This document shows, piece after piece, positions 1 through 7,079 of a stretch of DNA of 15,785 nt. The first letter of the stretch is position 1, and every line of letters begins with the position of its first letter. The notes beneath the pieces were generated by a model. That model searched no databases. It worked only from the letters and a program-made list of their open reading frames with translations, and was not told the origin of the DNA. The DNA is taken from positions 1 through 15,785 of the forward strand of contig CAMPHD010000032.1 of assembly GCA_946885765.1 (NCBI GenBank), read 5' to 3'. Both the position numbers and the translations under genes were made by a program. Source of the stretch: an uncultured Thalassospira sp. (GTDB lineage: Bacteria; Pseudomonadota; Alphaproteobacteria; Rhodospirillales_A; Thalassospiraceae).

Positions 1-517
1 TGATCACCATGCTTTTCTGACGCAGTTCTTCTTCAAGCGCGCTCAGGCGTGTTTCAAATTCCTCGGACAGGCGACGCAATTCCGTATCGGCAAGGTTACG
101 CACACTTGATTTAAGCTCCCGCAGCGACTGCCAGCCCAGCATGGTCAAAAGCGCACCGACTGCGGCCACGAAATAGAAGAAATAGGTCACAGTGTTCGAG
201 GAATAGGAAATCGCCTTGTCGATGGCTTCAAGCTGCCGGTTGACGACCTCGCGCAGCAATTCGGCGCGCATCCCCTGCATTTCGGTGCGCAATGCCTTTA
301 GCTCGTCAAGAACATAACGTTCCATCAGCGGCGGCATATTGGTGCGTTCGCCGGGTTCAAGCGTGCGGTAATCAATTGGCGGAAGGGTATTTTCCGATGT
401 CGTTTCCGATGCCGCAGGCGCAGCCCCCATGCTTTCCTGTGCCATGACCGGTGTTGTAACCAATATGGTCATCGTCATGATGATCCCGGCGGCAATCCGT
501 TCGAAACGAAACGTCAT
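1..517 (-). CDS. Unrecognised envelope protein with signal peptide, coiled coils and one membrane segment (3' end outside window)
   Basis: The frame is open for 172 codons from an ATG at 515-517 to the left edge, so the C-terminus is missing. Residues 1-26 look like a Sec signal peptide ending VMA-QE. A low-complexity Ala/Ser/Thr linker follows (about 28-45). Residues 64-103 form a charged helix likely to be a coiled coil. A hydrophobic span at about 110-128 (VTYFFYFVAAVGALLTMLGW) is a probable membrane helix. From about 131 a second charged heptad-like helix begins (RRLSEEFETRLSALEEEL) and runs off the edge. An AGGA element lies almost against the ATG, closer than usual, so the start is likely but not certain. 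I do not recognise the family. The signal-helix-TM-coiled-coil order suggests a membrane-anchored scaffold or an N-terminal anchor for a further domain, which is inference only. Confidence 0.75.
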   Translation of the reverse strand, partial: MTFRFERIAAGIIMTMTILVTTPVMAQESMGAAPAASETTSENTLPPIDYRTLEPGERTNMPPLMERYVLDELKALRTEMQGMRAELLREVVNRQLEAIDKAISYSSNTVTYFFYFVAAVGALLTMLGWQSLRELKSSVRNLADTELRRLSEEFETRLSALEEELRQKSMVI

Positions 518-656
518 TTCCTGCTGCTTCCCTGCATTTTTAAAGTTTTTTCATTGCTGCCGAAGAGTAACGGCATAATGCCATCGTCAAAACATACATT
601 TTTGAAAAGTTGCACAGATACTGATGATCGAATACGGCATCAGCCCGGATCTGGCG

Positions 657-685
657 CTGACAGCAGGCTAATTTATCCGTATAAG
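657..685 (+). promoter_or_regulatory. Sigma-70-type promoter for the BaiN-like flavoprotein
   Basis: CTGACA (657-662) and TATAAG (680-685) are separated by exactly 17 bases, and each matches the consensus at five of six positions. Transcription would begin near 692, leaving a leader of about 15-28 bases before the candidate start codons at 708 and 720. It lies in the 202-base gap between the divergent left-edge gene and the flavoprotein. Confidence 0.55.
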
Positions 686-719
686 GCAGGTCGTTTTCCC
701 CGAAAGATTGGCCTGCTGC

Positions 720-1904
720 GTGAAGAAGATTGATGTCCTTGTGATTGGTGCCGGTGCCGCCGGCCTTATGTGTGCAATCGAAGCCGGAAAGCGCGGCCGT
801 TCGGTTGTAATTGTCGATCATTCGGCAAAACCGGCCGAAAAAATCCGGATTTCCGGCGGCGGCCGTTGCAACTTCACCAATCTGCATGCCAGCCCGGAAA
901 ATTTCATTTCACAAAACAAGCGTTTCTGTGTTTCGGCCCTTAAACGCTATACCCAGTTTGACTTCATCGATTTGGTCAACCGTTATGATATCGCGTGGCA
1001 TGAAAAAACGCTCGGCCAGCTTTTCTGCGATGAATCCTCGTTCCAGATCATCGACATGCTGCTTGATGAATGTGACGTGGCCAATGTCGAGCTTCGCCTG
1101 AACACCGAAATCAGCAACATCATCCGCCGCGATGATGCCGGGTTCGATGTCACCACACGCACTGGCGCACAATGGACCTGCCAGTCGCTTGTCGTGGCCT
1201 GCGGCGGCCTTTCGATTCCCAAAATCGGGGCGACCGGCTTTGGTTATCAGATTGCCCGACAGTTTGGCATCGATATCGTTCCGACCCGTGCCGCCCTTGT
1301 GCCGCTCACCTTCGATCCGGATATGCGGGCCGATCTGGGCCAGCTTTCGGGCATTTCGGTCGATGCGGTTGTCCAGTGCAACAAAAAGCAGTTCCGTGAA
1401 GGATTGCTGTTCACCCACCGCGGACTAAGCGGCCCGTCGATCTTGCAGATTTCGTCCTATTGGGACGAAGGTGATGCCATCACGGTCAACCTGAACCCCG
1501 AAGAGGATGCCTTTGATCTTCTGAAATCGGCCAAGGCCGAAAGCCCGAAACAGGCCGTGCACAATGTGCTGTCGCGCATTCTGCCAAACCGTCTGGCCCA
1601 GATGATCACCGCCCGCCACGGGCTGGATCGCCCGATTGGCGAAACCGGGGACAAGGCGCTTCGTGCGCTCGCAACCGATGTCAATCAATGGTCGGTATTG
1701 CCGCAAGGATCAGAAGGTTATCGCACCGCCGAGGTCACATTGGGCGGGGTCGACACCAACGCACTGTCATCAAAAACCATGGAATGTCGCGATGTCCCCG
1801 GTCTTTATTTCATCGGCGAAGTCGTCGATGTTACCGGCCATCTGGGCGGCTTCAATTTCCAGTGGGCCTGGTCATCGGGATGGTCCGCCGGACAAGTCGT
1901 CTAG
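720..1904 (+). CDS. BaiN/HI0933-family NAD(P)/FAD-dependent oxidoreductase
   Basis: This is a single-domain flavoprotein of 394 residues, the usual size for the HI0933/BaiN family. The N-terminus carries the FAD-binding Rossmann motif GAGAAG at residues 10-15. It is followed by the family signature EKIRISGGGRCNFTN, and the C-terminus ends in the typical GGFNFQWAWSSGWSAGQ segment next to a second FAD-contacting region (GLYFIGEVVDVTG). The founding member BaiN takes part in bile-acid dehydroxylation in gut Clostridia, but most proteobacterial relatives have no assigned substrate, so the activity here is unknown. The start is ambiguous. The GTG at 720 gives the family-like N-terminus VKKIDVLVIG and is used here; a TTG at 708 would add four residues (MACC). 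A purine run at 702-706 is 13 bases from 720 but only one base from 708. A stop at 669-671 rules out anything further upstream. Confidence 0.9.
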   Translation: MKKIDVLVIGAGAAGLMCAIEAGKRGRSVVIVDHSAKPAEKIRISGGGRCNFTNLHASPENFISQNKRFCVSALKRYTQFDFIDLVNRYDIAWHEKTLGQLFCDESSFQIIDMLLDECDVANVELRLNTEISNIIRRDDAGFDVTTRTGAQWTCQSLVVACGGLSIPKIGATGFGYQIARQFGIDIVPTRAALVPLTFDPDMRADLGQLSGISVDAVVQCNKKQFREGLLFTHRGLSGPSILQISSYWDEGDAITVNLNPEEDAFDLLKSAKAESPKQAVHNVLSRILPNRLAQMITARHGLDRPIGETGDKALRALATDVNQWSVLPQGSEGYRTAEVTLGGVDTNALSSKTMECRDVPGLYFIGEVVDVTGHLGGFNFQWAWSSGWSAGQVV

Positions 1905-1938
1905 GTAATTTCCCCATTTGGTCGTAAAATAGTCCGCG

Positions 1939-1963
1939 GGAACAACTTCCCTTGCCAATCGTT
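1939..1963 (+). promoter_or_regulatory. Putative EcfG (general stress response) promoter
   Basis: GGAAC (1939-1943), a 16-base spacer and CGTT (1960-1963) exactly match the GGAAC-N16/17-CGTT consensus of the alphaproteobacterial stress sigma factor EcfG. It lies in the 120-base gap after the flavoprotein gene and points at the small membrane protein starting at 2025, giving a leader of about 55 bases. The -35 is inside a short inverted repeat, GGGAA-CAAC-TTCCC (1938-1951). The match is seen directly; use by EcfG is inference. Confidence 0.6.
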
Positions 1964-2024
1964 TGATTTTCAAGAACAGCCGACAGCCTTTCTGTCTGCT
2001 GACACAGAAAAATGAGGTTGGGTT

Positions 2025-2207
2025 ATGGAATATGGTGGAATTCTCGGACTGATCATTCTGATTGCCGATATCTGGGCCATCATCAATGTCATGGGCAGCG
2101 GTGCCAGCACCGGCTCGAAAATCATCTGGACGATCCTGATCCTTGTGCTTCCGGTTGTTGGCCTGATCATATGGTTCTTTGCCGGACCGCGCAGTGGCCG
2201 GGTTTAA
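2025..2207 (+). CDS. Small two-helix membrane protein, PLDc_N-like
   Basis: The product has 60 residues and almost no soluble part. There are two hydrophobic helices (about 5-24 and 33-53) joined by a short polar loop (GSGASTGSK), and the tail is GPRSGRV. The layout, with Trp near the start of helix 2 and the ILVLPVVGLIIWFFAG pattern, matches the PLDc_N domain (the membrane anchor of cardiolipin-synthase-type phospholipase D proteins), which also occurs alone as small proteins of unknown role. A GAGG ribosome binding site at 2014-2017 lies seven bases before the ATG and fixes the start. The gene stands alone, with a stress-type promoter upstream and a strong terminator downstream. A role in the envelope stress response is inference. 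No catalytic HKD motif is present, so it is not a phospholipase. Confidence 0.8.
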   Translation: MEYGGILGLIILIADIWAIINVMGSGASTGSKIIWTILILVLPVVGLIIWFFAGPRSGRV

Positions 2208-2233
2208 AAACCTATCCTGATATTTGATCTTTT

Positions 2234-2264
2234 ACGGGCCGACACAAAATGTCGGCCCGTTTTT
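2234..2264 (+). terminator. Rho-independent terminator of the PLDc_N-like gene
   Basis: A perfect 10-bp stem (ACGGGCCGAC with GTCGGCCCGT, 2234-2243 and 2251-2260) closes a seven-base loop and runs into a T5 tract on the plus strand. Read from the minus strand it is followed by A-rich sequence with no T tract, so it mainly serves the plus-strand gene, although the convergent TRAP permease gene ends at 2267, right beside it. Confidence 0.9.
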
Positions 2265-2266
2265 CG

Positions 2267-4033
2267 TTATATGCCGATAACAAAAATCGCAAGCAATCCA
2301 ACCGCGACAAGCCCTGCGCGAACCGCAATATGTCGCGGCGAGATAATCCCGTATGAAATTGCCGTCAGACCAATCGCCACCTTAAGTGCCGCCGCAATCG
2401 CCCAAACCGGATTGGCCGCAAGATCAATCAGTGACCCGTTCGCGATCATCGCAAGCGGCACGATATAAAGACCAATCCCCAGCGCCATGGCCGTTCCGGC
2501 AACTTTAAGCCAGTTTTCCTCGACCATGCCCGCGGCAATGAACACCGCACCACAAACCGGCGGCGTAATCGTCGACAGCAGGGCAAACCAGAACACGAAA
2601 AGATGCGCCTGCAACGGATCAAGCCCAAGCTCGGTCAATGCCGGTCCCGCCACCGAAACGCAGATCACATAAGCCGCCGTCGTCGGCACTTCCATGCCAA
2701 GGATCAGACACGCAATCGCCGTCAGAAGCAAGGCAGGCCAAAGCATCCCGCCCGATCCCGACAGCAGAAGCGACGTGATCTTTACGCCAAGCCCGGTCAA
2801 TCCAAGAACACCGATCACAATTGATGCACACAGAATAATCGCGGCAATCATCGAAACCTGCCGCCCGGCACTCAGGCAGACCTCGGTAAATCTTTCACCC
2901 GTCCGGGCCAGGCTGAATTGCAAATTGCCATCGAAAAACAGCAGGGCCGCACCAGCAATCATTGCAAGGCAGGCGGCATATTGCGGTGTGTAACCGCCCC
3001 CGAACATGCCCCAAAGCAGGATCGCAAACGGCACAAGGAAGAAGGCAGACGTCACAATCACCGCACGCGTATCAGGCCGGTCTTTTTCCGGCACGCCCGG
3101 AAGATCATAGCGCAGCGCAAAGGCATTGATCCCGACCCAGACCGCCAGAAAATAAAGGATCGCGGGCAAAATGGCGGCCACCATGATCTCGACATAGGGC
3201 CGCCCGGTCAGCTCGACCATGACAAACGCCCCCGCCCCCATCAATGGCGGCATGATCTGCCCGCCAGACGATGCCACCGCCTCGACTGCGGCGGCCAGTC
3301 TTTTGGGATAGCCAAGCTTGGTCATGGCCGGAAGGGTGATCGCCCCCGTCGATGCCACATTGGCCGACGCAGAACCCGAAATCGATCCAAACAGGGCCGA
3401 CGAAATCACCGAAACCTTGGCCGCCCCACCGCGCAGCCGTCCGGCTGCCGCACCGGCTACATTCATAAAGCCCTGCCCGGCCTCGCCGCCATTCAGAATC
3501 GCGCCAAAGATGACAAATATCGCGACGATGCTGACCGAAACCCCGGTCAGGCTTCCCCAAAGGCCGCCCTCGGCAATGGTCAGCGTGCCCAGCATGCTTT
3601 CAATCGGAAGCCCGCCATGGCCAAATTCACCGGGGATATATTCACCAAAGAAACCATATAACAATGCAATCGCCGCAACACTCGGCAACGGCCAGCCAAT
3701 TGCACGACGAGCCATTTCAAGAACGATGCCCAGCAAGGCAAATGATATCGCGATCTGCAAATTCCCGACCAGAAACCCGTATTGATCGCCTAGCATGCTG
3801 TGATTGAACGCCACCCACAGACACGCCGCAAGCCCCACCACGGTCAGGATCAGACCGCTGATTTTCTGCCACGGCGTTTTGGCAACAAATACCAACGCCC
3901 ACGGCAGCGCCAAAGCCATATGCAATGGCCGACTGACCAGATTTGGGACAAGCCCCGAAAAAATCAGCCAAAGATGAAAAAAGATGGATACCGCGCCAAG
4001 CGCAATCCAGAAAGGGCGGGAAACAGCAGACAT
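2267..4033 (-). CDS. TRAP transporter fused permease (4TM/12TM, TAXI-type system)
   Basis: The product has 588 mostly hydrophobic residues, consistent with the fused small (DctQ-like, 4 TM) and large (DctM-like, 12 TM) TRAP subunits that accompany TAXI-family binding proteins. Family-like segments include SISGSASANVASTGAITLP followed by GGQIMPPLMGAGAFV, and the EVPTTAAYV and STITPPVCGAVF segments in the second half. It would drive ion-coupled uptake of a substrate delivered by the neighbouring binding protein. The ATG at 4031-4033 has an AGGA ribosome binding site five bases upstream. An upstream in-frame extension to 4093 would cross the intercistronic hairpin and add atypical sequence, so it was not used. 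The gene lies 78 bases downstream of the binding-protein gene in the same operon. The substrate cannot be read from sequence. Confidence 0.93.
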   Translation of the reverse strand: MSAVSRPFWIALGAVSIFFHLWLIFSGLVPNLVSRPLHMALALPWALVFVAKTPWQKISGLILTVVGLAACLWVAFNHSMLGDQYGFLVGNLQIAISFALLGIVLEMARRAIGWPLPSVAAIALLYGFFGEYIPGEFGHGGLPIESMLGTLTIAEGGLWGSLTGVSVSIVAIFVIFGAILNGGEAGQGFMNVAGAAAGRLRGGAAKVSVISSALFGSISGSASANVASTGAITLPAMTKLGYPKRLAAAVEAVASSGGQIMPPLMGAGAFVMVELTGRPYVEIMVAAILPAILYFLAVWVGINAFALRYDLPGVPEKDRPDTRAVIVTSAFFLVPFAILLWGMFGGGYTPQYAACLAMIAGAALLFFDGNLQFSLARTGERFTEVCLSAGRQVSMIAAIILCASIVIGVLGLTGLGVKITSLLLSGSGGMLWPALLLTAIACLILGMEVPTTAAYVICVSVAGPALTELGLDPLQAHLFVFWFALLSTITPPVCGAVFIAAGMVEENWLKVAGTAMALGIGLYIVPLAMIANGSLIDLAANPVWAIAAALKVAIGLTAISYGIISPRHIAVRAGLVAVGLLAIFVIGI

Positions 4034-4061
4034 CGTAATCCTGATACGTCCGATAAAGAAC

Positions 4062-4084
4062 GGCCCGGCTGTGGCGGCCGGGCC
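4062..4084 (-). promoter_or_regulatory. Intercistronic hairpin between TRAP binding protein and permease
   Basis: A perfect 8-bp all-GC stem (GGCCCGGC with GCCGGGCC on the plus strand) closes a seven-base loop. In the direction of transcription it is followed by only a weak pyrimidine stretch (GTTCTTTA). It lies just after the stop codon of the binding-protein gene. It could partly terminate transcription or protect the 3' end of the upstream message, giving more binding protein than permease. The structure is seen directly; the role is inference. Confidence 0.5.
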
Positions 4085-4111
4085 TGTCATCACATTATTT
4101 CAAGGCGGCAA

Positions 4112-5074
4112 TCAATTCTGATCGTCGCGCACCGGGAAACCGGCTTCGGCGTAGTAACGAAGCGCGCCGGGGTGAATTTTACCCTGGATATTGGCCAGCA
4201 TTTCCTGGGTCACACCTTTCCACCATGACGCGTTCGAGCTCATGGCAGATTTCTGATCCCAATAGGTCTTGGTCAACTGATAGGCGGTTTCATCATCCAT
4301 CTGGGTCGTGGCATAGGCAACCACCGATAGCGAAGATGTGCGGATATCATCCTTCTGCCCGTTATAGGTCCCGGCCGGGATCACCGTCAGATCGCGCTTG
4401 GTCATCGCAAGCTGATCATCGGAAAGCGACAGGATATTCACATCCGTGCCTGCCGCCGCCTCGATCACGTTTGGCGCGGGCCATGAACCGGCGGTGACAA
4501 AACCGTCAATCTGCCCGTTTTTAAGGGCGGCCACGGCGTTCGAAAGTTCCGCTTCGGACAATTTGACCTTATCCGTCAGACCGAACAGTTCAAGGTACTT
4601 TTCACCCTCGCTCGCCCCGAACGATCCTTTACCGAGAAGGATGGTCTTGCCATCAAGTCCGGCGAAGTCCGTCACACCGGCATCTGCACGCATCACAAAA
4701 TGCATGGTCAGCGACGGAATCGGGAACAGGGCCCGGACTTCATTGAACTTTTCGGTCGGACGTCCTTCAAAGGCACCCTTGCCTGCCTGTGCAAGGCCAA
4801 CAAGTGCAGGCGGGCTTGTGAACACGTAATTGCCCGGGCGAACCGATGCCTCCATTACGTTCTGAACCGACCCCTGGCTTTCCTCGACCGTGACGATGAT
4901 TTCGCCGTCTGTACCGGTCTTGATCGCTTCGGCAAACTGGGCGGCCATCTGGTAATAGGATGACGCGGCCTTGGCCGATTTGAAAGTGACACGGGTTTCT
5001 GCCTGGGCGGCACTTACCGCCGACAGGGCAACAATACCGGTCGCGATTGCGCCGATTGTACGAAGAATGTTCAA
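4112..5074 (-). CDS. TAXI-family TRAP transporter solute-binding protein
   Basis: This is a periplasmic binding protein of 320 residues. Residues 1-25 form a clear Sec signal peptide (NILRTIGAIATGIVALSAVS, then AAQA) with likely cleavage before ETRVTF. The mature part shows the TAXI-family pattern: an early SAKAASSYYQMAAQFAEAIK helix, a VQNVMEA segment, and a central lid region (FAGLDGKTILLGKGSFGASE). The start is a TTG at 5072-5074, chosen because a strong GGGGAGG ribosome binding site lies five to six bases upstream and because it begins the signal peptide exactly. A more upstream ATG would bury the signal peptide behind 24 polar residues. It precedes the fused permease in one operon. TAXI systems are known for glutamate-like or other carboxylate substrates in a few cases, but the ligand here is not predictable. 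Confidence 0.92.
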   Translation of the reverse strand: MNILRTIGAIATGIVALSAVSAAQAETRVTFKSAKAASSYYQMAAQFAEAIKTGTDGEIIVTVEESQGSVQNVMEASVRPGNYVFTSPPALVGLAQAGKGAFEGRPTEKFNEVRALFPIPSLTMHFVMRADAGVTDFAGLDGKTILLGKGSFGASEGEKYLELFGLTDKVKLSEAELSNAVAALKNGQIDGFVTAGSWPAPNVIEAAAGTDVNILSLSDDQLAMTKRDLTVIPAGTYNGQKDDIRTSSLSVVAYATTQMDDETAYQLTKTYWDQKSAMSSNASWWKGVTQEMLANIQGKIHPGALRYYAEAGFPVRDDQN

Positions 5075-5195
5075 GGTTTCCTCCCCTTGCAGAACCCGGG
5101 CACCGGTCGGTTTGCAAATACCGAACTTGGGTACGGATCGGGCCAATAGTGACGATCAACGCAAAAAACTGCCCCTGACAGGGCCGATTTTGGCA

Positions 5196-5209
5196 AATTG
5201 TATCCAATT
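5196..5209. promoter_or_regulatory. Operator-like dyad upstream of the TRAP operon
   Basis: AATTG-TATC-CAATT is palindromic at six of seven base pairs. It resembles short AT-rich dyads bound by FCD-type GntR regulators, which often control carboxylate TRAP systems. It lies 122 bases upstream of the binding-protein start. No FCD-type regulator is encoded in the window, so the assignment is tentative. Confidence 0.3.
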
Positions 5210-5369
5210 GCAAGTCATAGAGCGCATCAAAGGGGCAAAGGTCAAGCCGGTTGTTCATCAAAAGTAACCTTCACCGGTGCAAGTTTACCCCATTTTCACA
5301 TGGCAGTTGCGCGAAACCGGTACTGTTCGCGGCAGGGCTTCGGCTTTAATGCAATGCTCGAAATTCTGC

Positions 5370-5394
5370 GGAACATTGCATGTGCCGTAACGTT
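5370..5394 (+). promoter_or_regulatory. Putative EcfG (general stress response) promoter upstream of the MFS gene
   Basis: GGAAC (5370-5374), a 16-base spacer and CGTT (5391-5394) exactly match the EcfG consensus. The element points at the MFS gene starting at 5519, with a leader of about 115 bases that contains a 7-bp hairpin (5411-5435). It is the second exact match in the window, again intergenic and correctly oriented. Confidence 0.55.
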
Positions 5395-5518
5395 CGATCC
5401 ATCACATATCCTGAAAGACCGGCAAAACCTTTCAGATCAGCACCTTGTAAAGATTGACAGGGTTCCCGACCATCGCGCAGGGTAACACCTGCAAGCGCCA
5501 TTACCACCAGAGGATCCG

Positions 5519-6883
5519 ATGCCGCGTTCGCCGGTTGCATTGATCATTGCACTGTCTGCGACATTGTTTGCAGCTTTCACGCTTAACACCGGGGCTTCGT
5601 TGCAATCCTCGTTGCTGGCTTTGCGTGCCTCGTCCGAGGGGTTTGCGCCGATCTATACCGGTATCATCATGGCCTCCTATTATGCCGGTTTCATCGGCGG
5701 GATCATCTGGGGGGCCGGGCTTGTAAACCGGGTCGGGCATATCCGGACATTTGCCGCCCTTGCTTCGACCGGTTCGGCTATCACTTTGCTGCATGCGGTC
5801 TTTGTTGATCCGATCACATGGTCTTTGTTCCGCGCCATGACCGGTCTTTGCGTTTCGGCGCTTTATCTGGTGATTGAAAGCTGGCTGAACGAGCAGGTCG
5901 ACAATACATCGCGCGGCGGCATGATCGCGGCCTATATGACGGTATCGCTCGCGGGCCTCGCCATCGGACAGCTTCTTTTGAACGTTTCACCGATTGGCAG
6001 TTTTGAGCTGTTCACCGTTGCATCCGTCCTTTTGTCGCTGTCGCTGGTGCCAATCGCGTTGACCCGGCAACCTCCGCCCGCCGCGGTCAGTAGTGCGCGC
6101 ATGAAGTTCCGGAAATTGTATAGCATTTCACCGCTGGGCTTTGTCGCGGCCGCGGGTAGCGGTTTTCTGTCCGGTGCAATTTATGGTGTCGGCCCGATCT
6201 TTGCGTCCAGTCTTGGACTTGCCACCAACGACGTTGCCAATTTCATGGCATTCGTCATTCTGGGTGGCATGATCATGCAGTGGCCTATCGGTCGCCTGTC
6301 GGACATGGTTCCGCGCCAGTATGTCATGATTGCCGTTCTGATCGGCCTTGCGGTTTGCGGTGTCTTTCCGCTTATCGCCCCCGAACTCGTCCGCAATAAT
6401 CTGATTGTCTGGGGGGCGATCATCGGCATTTTCATCATGCCGGTCTATGGCCTGTCGGTGGCCTACGTGAACGACTATCTCGAACCGGATCAAATCGTTT
6501 CGGCATCGGGCGGACTTCTGATCATTTATGGTGCAACCGCGGCAACAGGGCCGATCATCGGATCCCTTGCCATCGGGCATTTTGGCCCCTGGGGCATGCC
6601 GGTTCTGTTTGCGATTGTCGGGGTACTGGTTGCCAGTTTTGCGATCTATCGTGCCGGTTTCGGTCGCCGTATCTCGATCGAGGAACAGGGCCAGTTTGTT
6701 GCTGTACCGCGCACCACGCCCATGGCACTTGAAATGTCCCCGATCACCGATGATATCGTCGAGGAAGAAGACGGAAGCGCGTCACATGCCGCAGATCGGG
6801 TCGGGGATGCTCATTATCCTGCGTCCGATGAAACCGGCATAGAACCGGATTCCGAACCCGATCAGAATACAGGCAGACAGTAA
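5519..6883 (+). CDS. MFS transporter (YcaD-like), 12 TM
   Basis: The product has 454 residues and about twelve hydrophobic spans in two halves, typical of the major facilitator superfamily. The first half carries a motif-A-like loop ([13 protein letters not shown]). The second half has the matching [13 protein letters not shown] loop. The segment [14 protein letters not shown] after TM4 is characteristic of the YcaD-type subgroup. The substrate is unknown; relatives are annotated as general MFS permeases or efflux proteins. An AGAGGA ribosome binding site at 5509-5514 lies four bases before the ATG. After the last helix, a hydrophilic tail of about 60 residues is rich in Asp and Glu ([14 protein letters not shown] and on to the end), longer than in most relatives. 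The gene is alone, with a stress-type promoter upstream. Confidence 0.9.
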   Translation: MPRSPVALIIALSATLFAAFTLNTGASLQSSLLALRASSEGFAPIYTGIIMASYYAGFIGGIIWGAGLVNRVGHIRTFAALASTGSAITLLHAVFVDPITWSLFRAMTGLCVSALYLVIESWLNEQVDNTSRGGMIAAYMTVSLAGLAIGQLLLNVSPIGSFELFTVASVLLSLSLVPIALTRQPPPAAVSSARMKFRKLYSISPLGFVAAAGSGFLSGAIYGVGPIFASSLGLATNDVANFMAFVILGGMIMQWPIGRLSDMVPRQYVMIAVLIGLAVCGVFPLIAPELVRNNLIVWGAIIGIFIMPVYGLSVAYVNDYLEPDQIVSASGGLLIIYGATAATGPIIGSLAIGHFGPWGMPVLFAIVGVLVASFAIYRAGFGRRISIEEQGQFVAVPRTTPMALEMSPITDDIVEEEDGSASHAADRVGDAHYPASDETGIEPDSEPDQNTGRQ

Positions 6884-7006
6884 ACCCGCGGTTTGCAGCA
6901 ATATCGGCCCGGCAGGCATCGACTGGCATCTTTCGGTATCGTTTCCACAATACGGAAAACATCCCACAAGAGTGAAACCGGCTGTGGACCCTGCCCGCAT
7001 ACAGCC

Positions 7007-7028
7007 CATATGTTGTGACAAACATATG
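7007..7028. promoter_or_regulatory. Perfect inverted repeat upstream of glcB
   Basis: CATATGTT (7007-7014) and AACATATG (7021-7028) are perfect inverted repeats around the six-base spacer GTGACA. They start 73 bases before the glcB ATG. A second pair, TGTGAC (7014-7019) and GTCACA (7034-7039), overlaps the right half. The site could be a regulator operator or a hairpin in the leader. The dyads are seen directly; no known binding site is claimed. The rest of the 196-base gap shows no clear promoter. Confidence 0.45.
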
Positions 7029-7079
7029 CATCGGTCACATCCGGCCCTGCAAAAGACTTCAAGCCTGTCGAGAGGAAAC

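Larger units (their letters stand above)
5075..5518. other. Divergent intergenic region between the TRAP operon and the MFS gene
   Basis: These 444 bases hold no convincing gene. On the MFS side are an EcfG-type promoter match (5370-5394), an overlapping 8-bp dyad (5349-5356 with 5374-5381) and a leader hairpin, CTGAAAG (5411-5417) with CTTTCAG (5429-5435). On the TRAP side are an operator-like dyad AATTG-TATC-CAATT (5196-5209) and a small palindrome CCCTGACAGGG (5173-5183). I found no clear -35/-10 pair for the TRAP operon. Confidence 0.6.

Noticed and set aside
540..887. 115-codon minus-strand frame between the first two genes
   Set aside because: Most of it is antisense to the flavoprotein gene, and the rest overlaps its promoter; no family resemblance.
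2012..2227. 71-codon alternative frame over the PLDc_N-like gene
   Set aside because: The frame at 2025 has the ribosome binding site at correct spacing and a coherent two-helix membrane protein; the other frame does not.
2918..3661. 247-codon open frame on the plus strand
   Set aside because: It is the shadow of the TRAP permease; its translation is very basic and His/Arg-rich, typical of antisense to membrane proteins.
5075..5146. Upstream in-frame extension of the TAXI binding protein
   Set aside because: It would place 24 polar residues ahead of the signal peptide; the TTG at 5074 has a strong Shine-Dalgarno sequence and starts the signal peptide directly.
6882..6894. Small hairpin AAACC-CGC-GGTTT at the end of the MFS gene
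   Set aside because: Only five pairs with a three-base loop and no T tract, so not a credible terminator.
7014..7039. CRP-like TGTGA...TCACA upstream of glcB
   Set aside because: The half-sites are 16 bases apart instead of 6, so it is not a CRP site; kept only as part of the dyad observation.
6972..7079. Upstream in-frame extension of malate synthase
   Set aside because: The added 36 residues do not match the enzyme family, and the ATG at 7080 has a good ribosome binding site.
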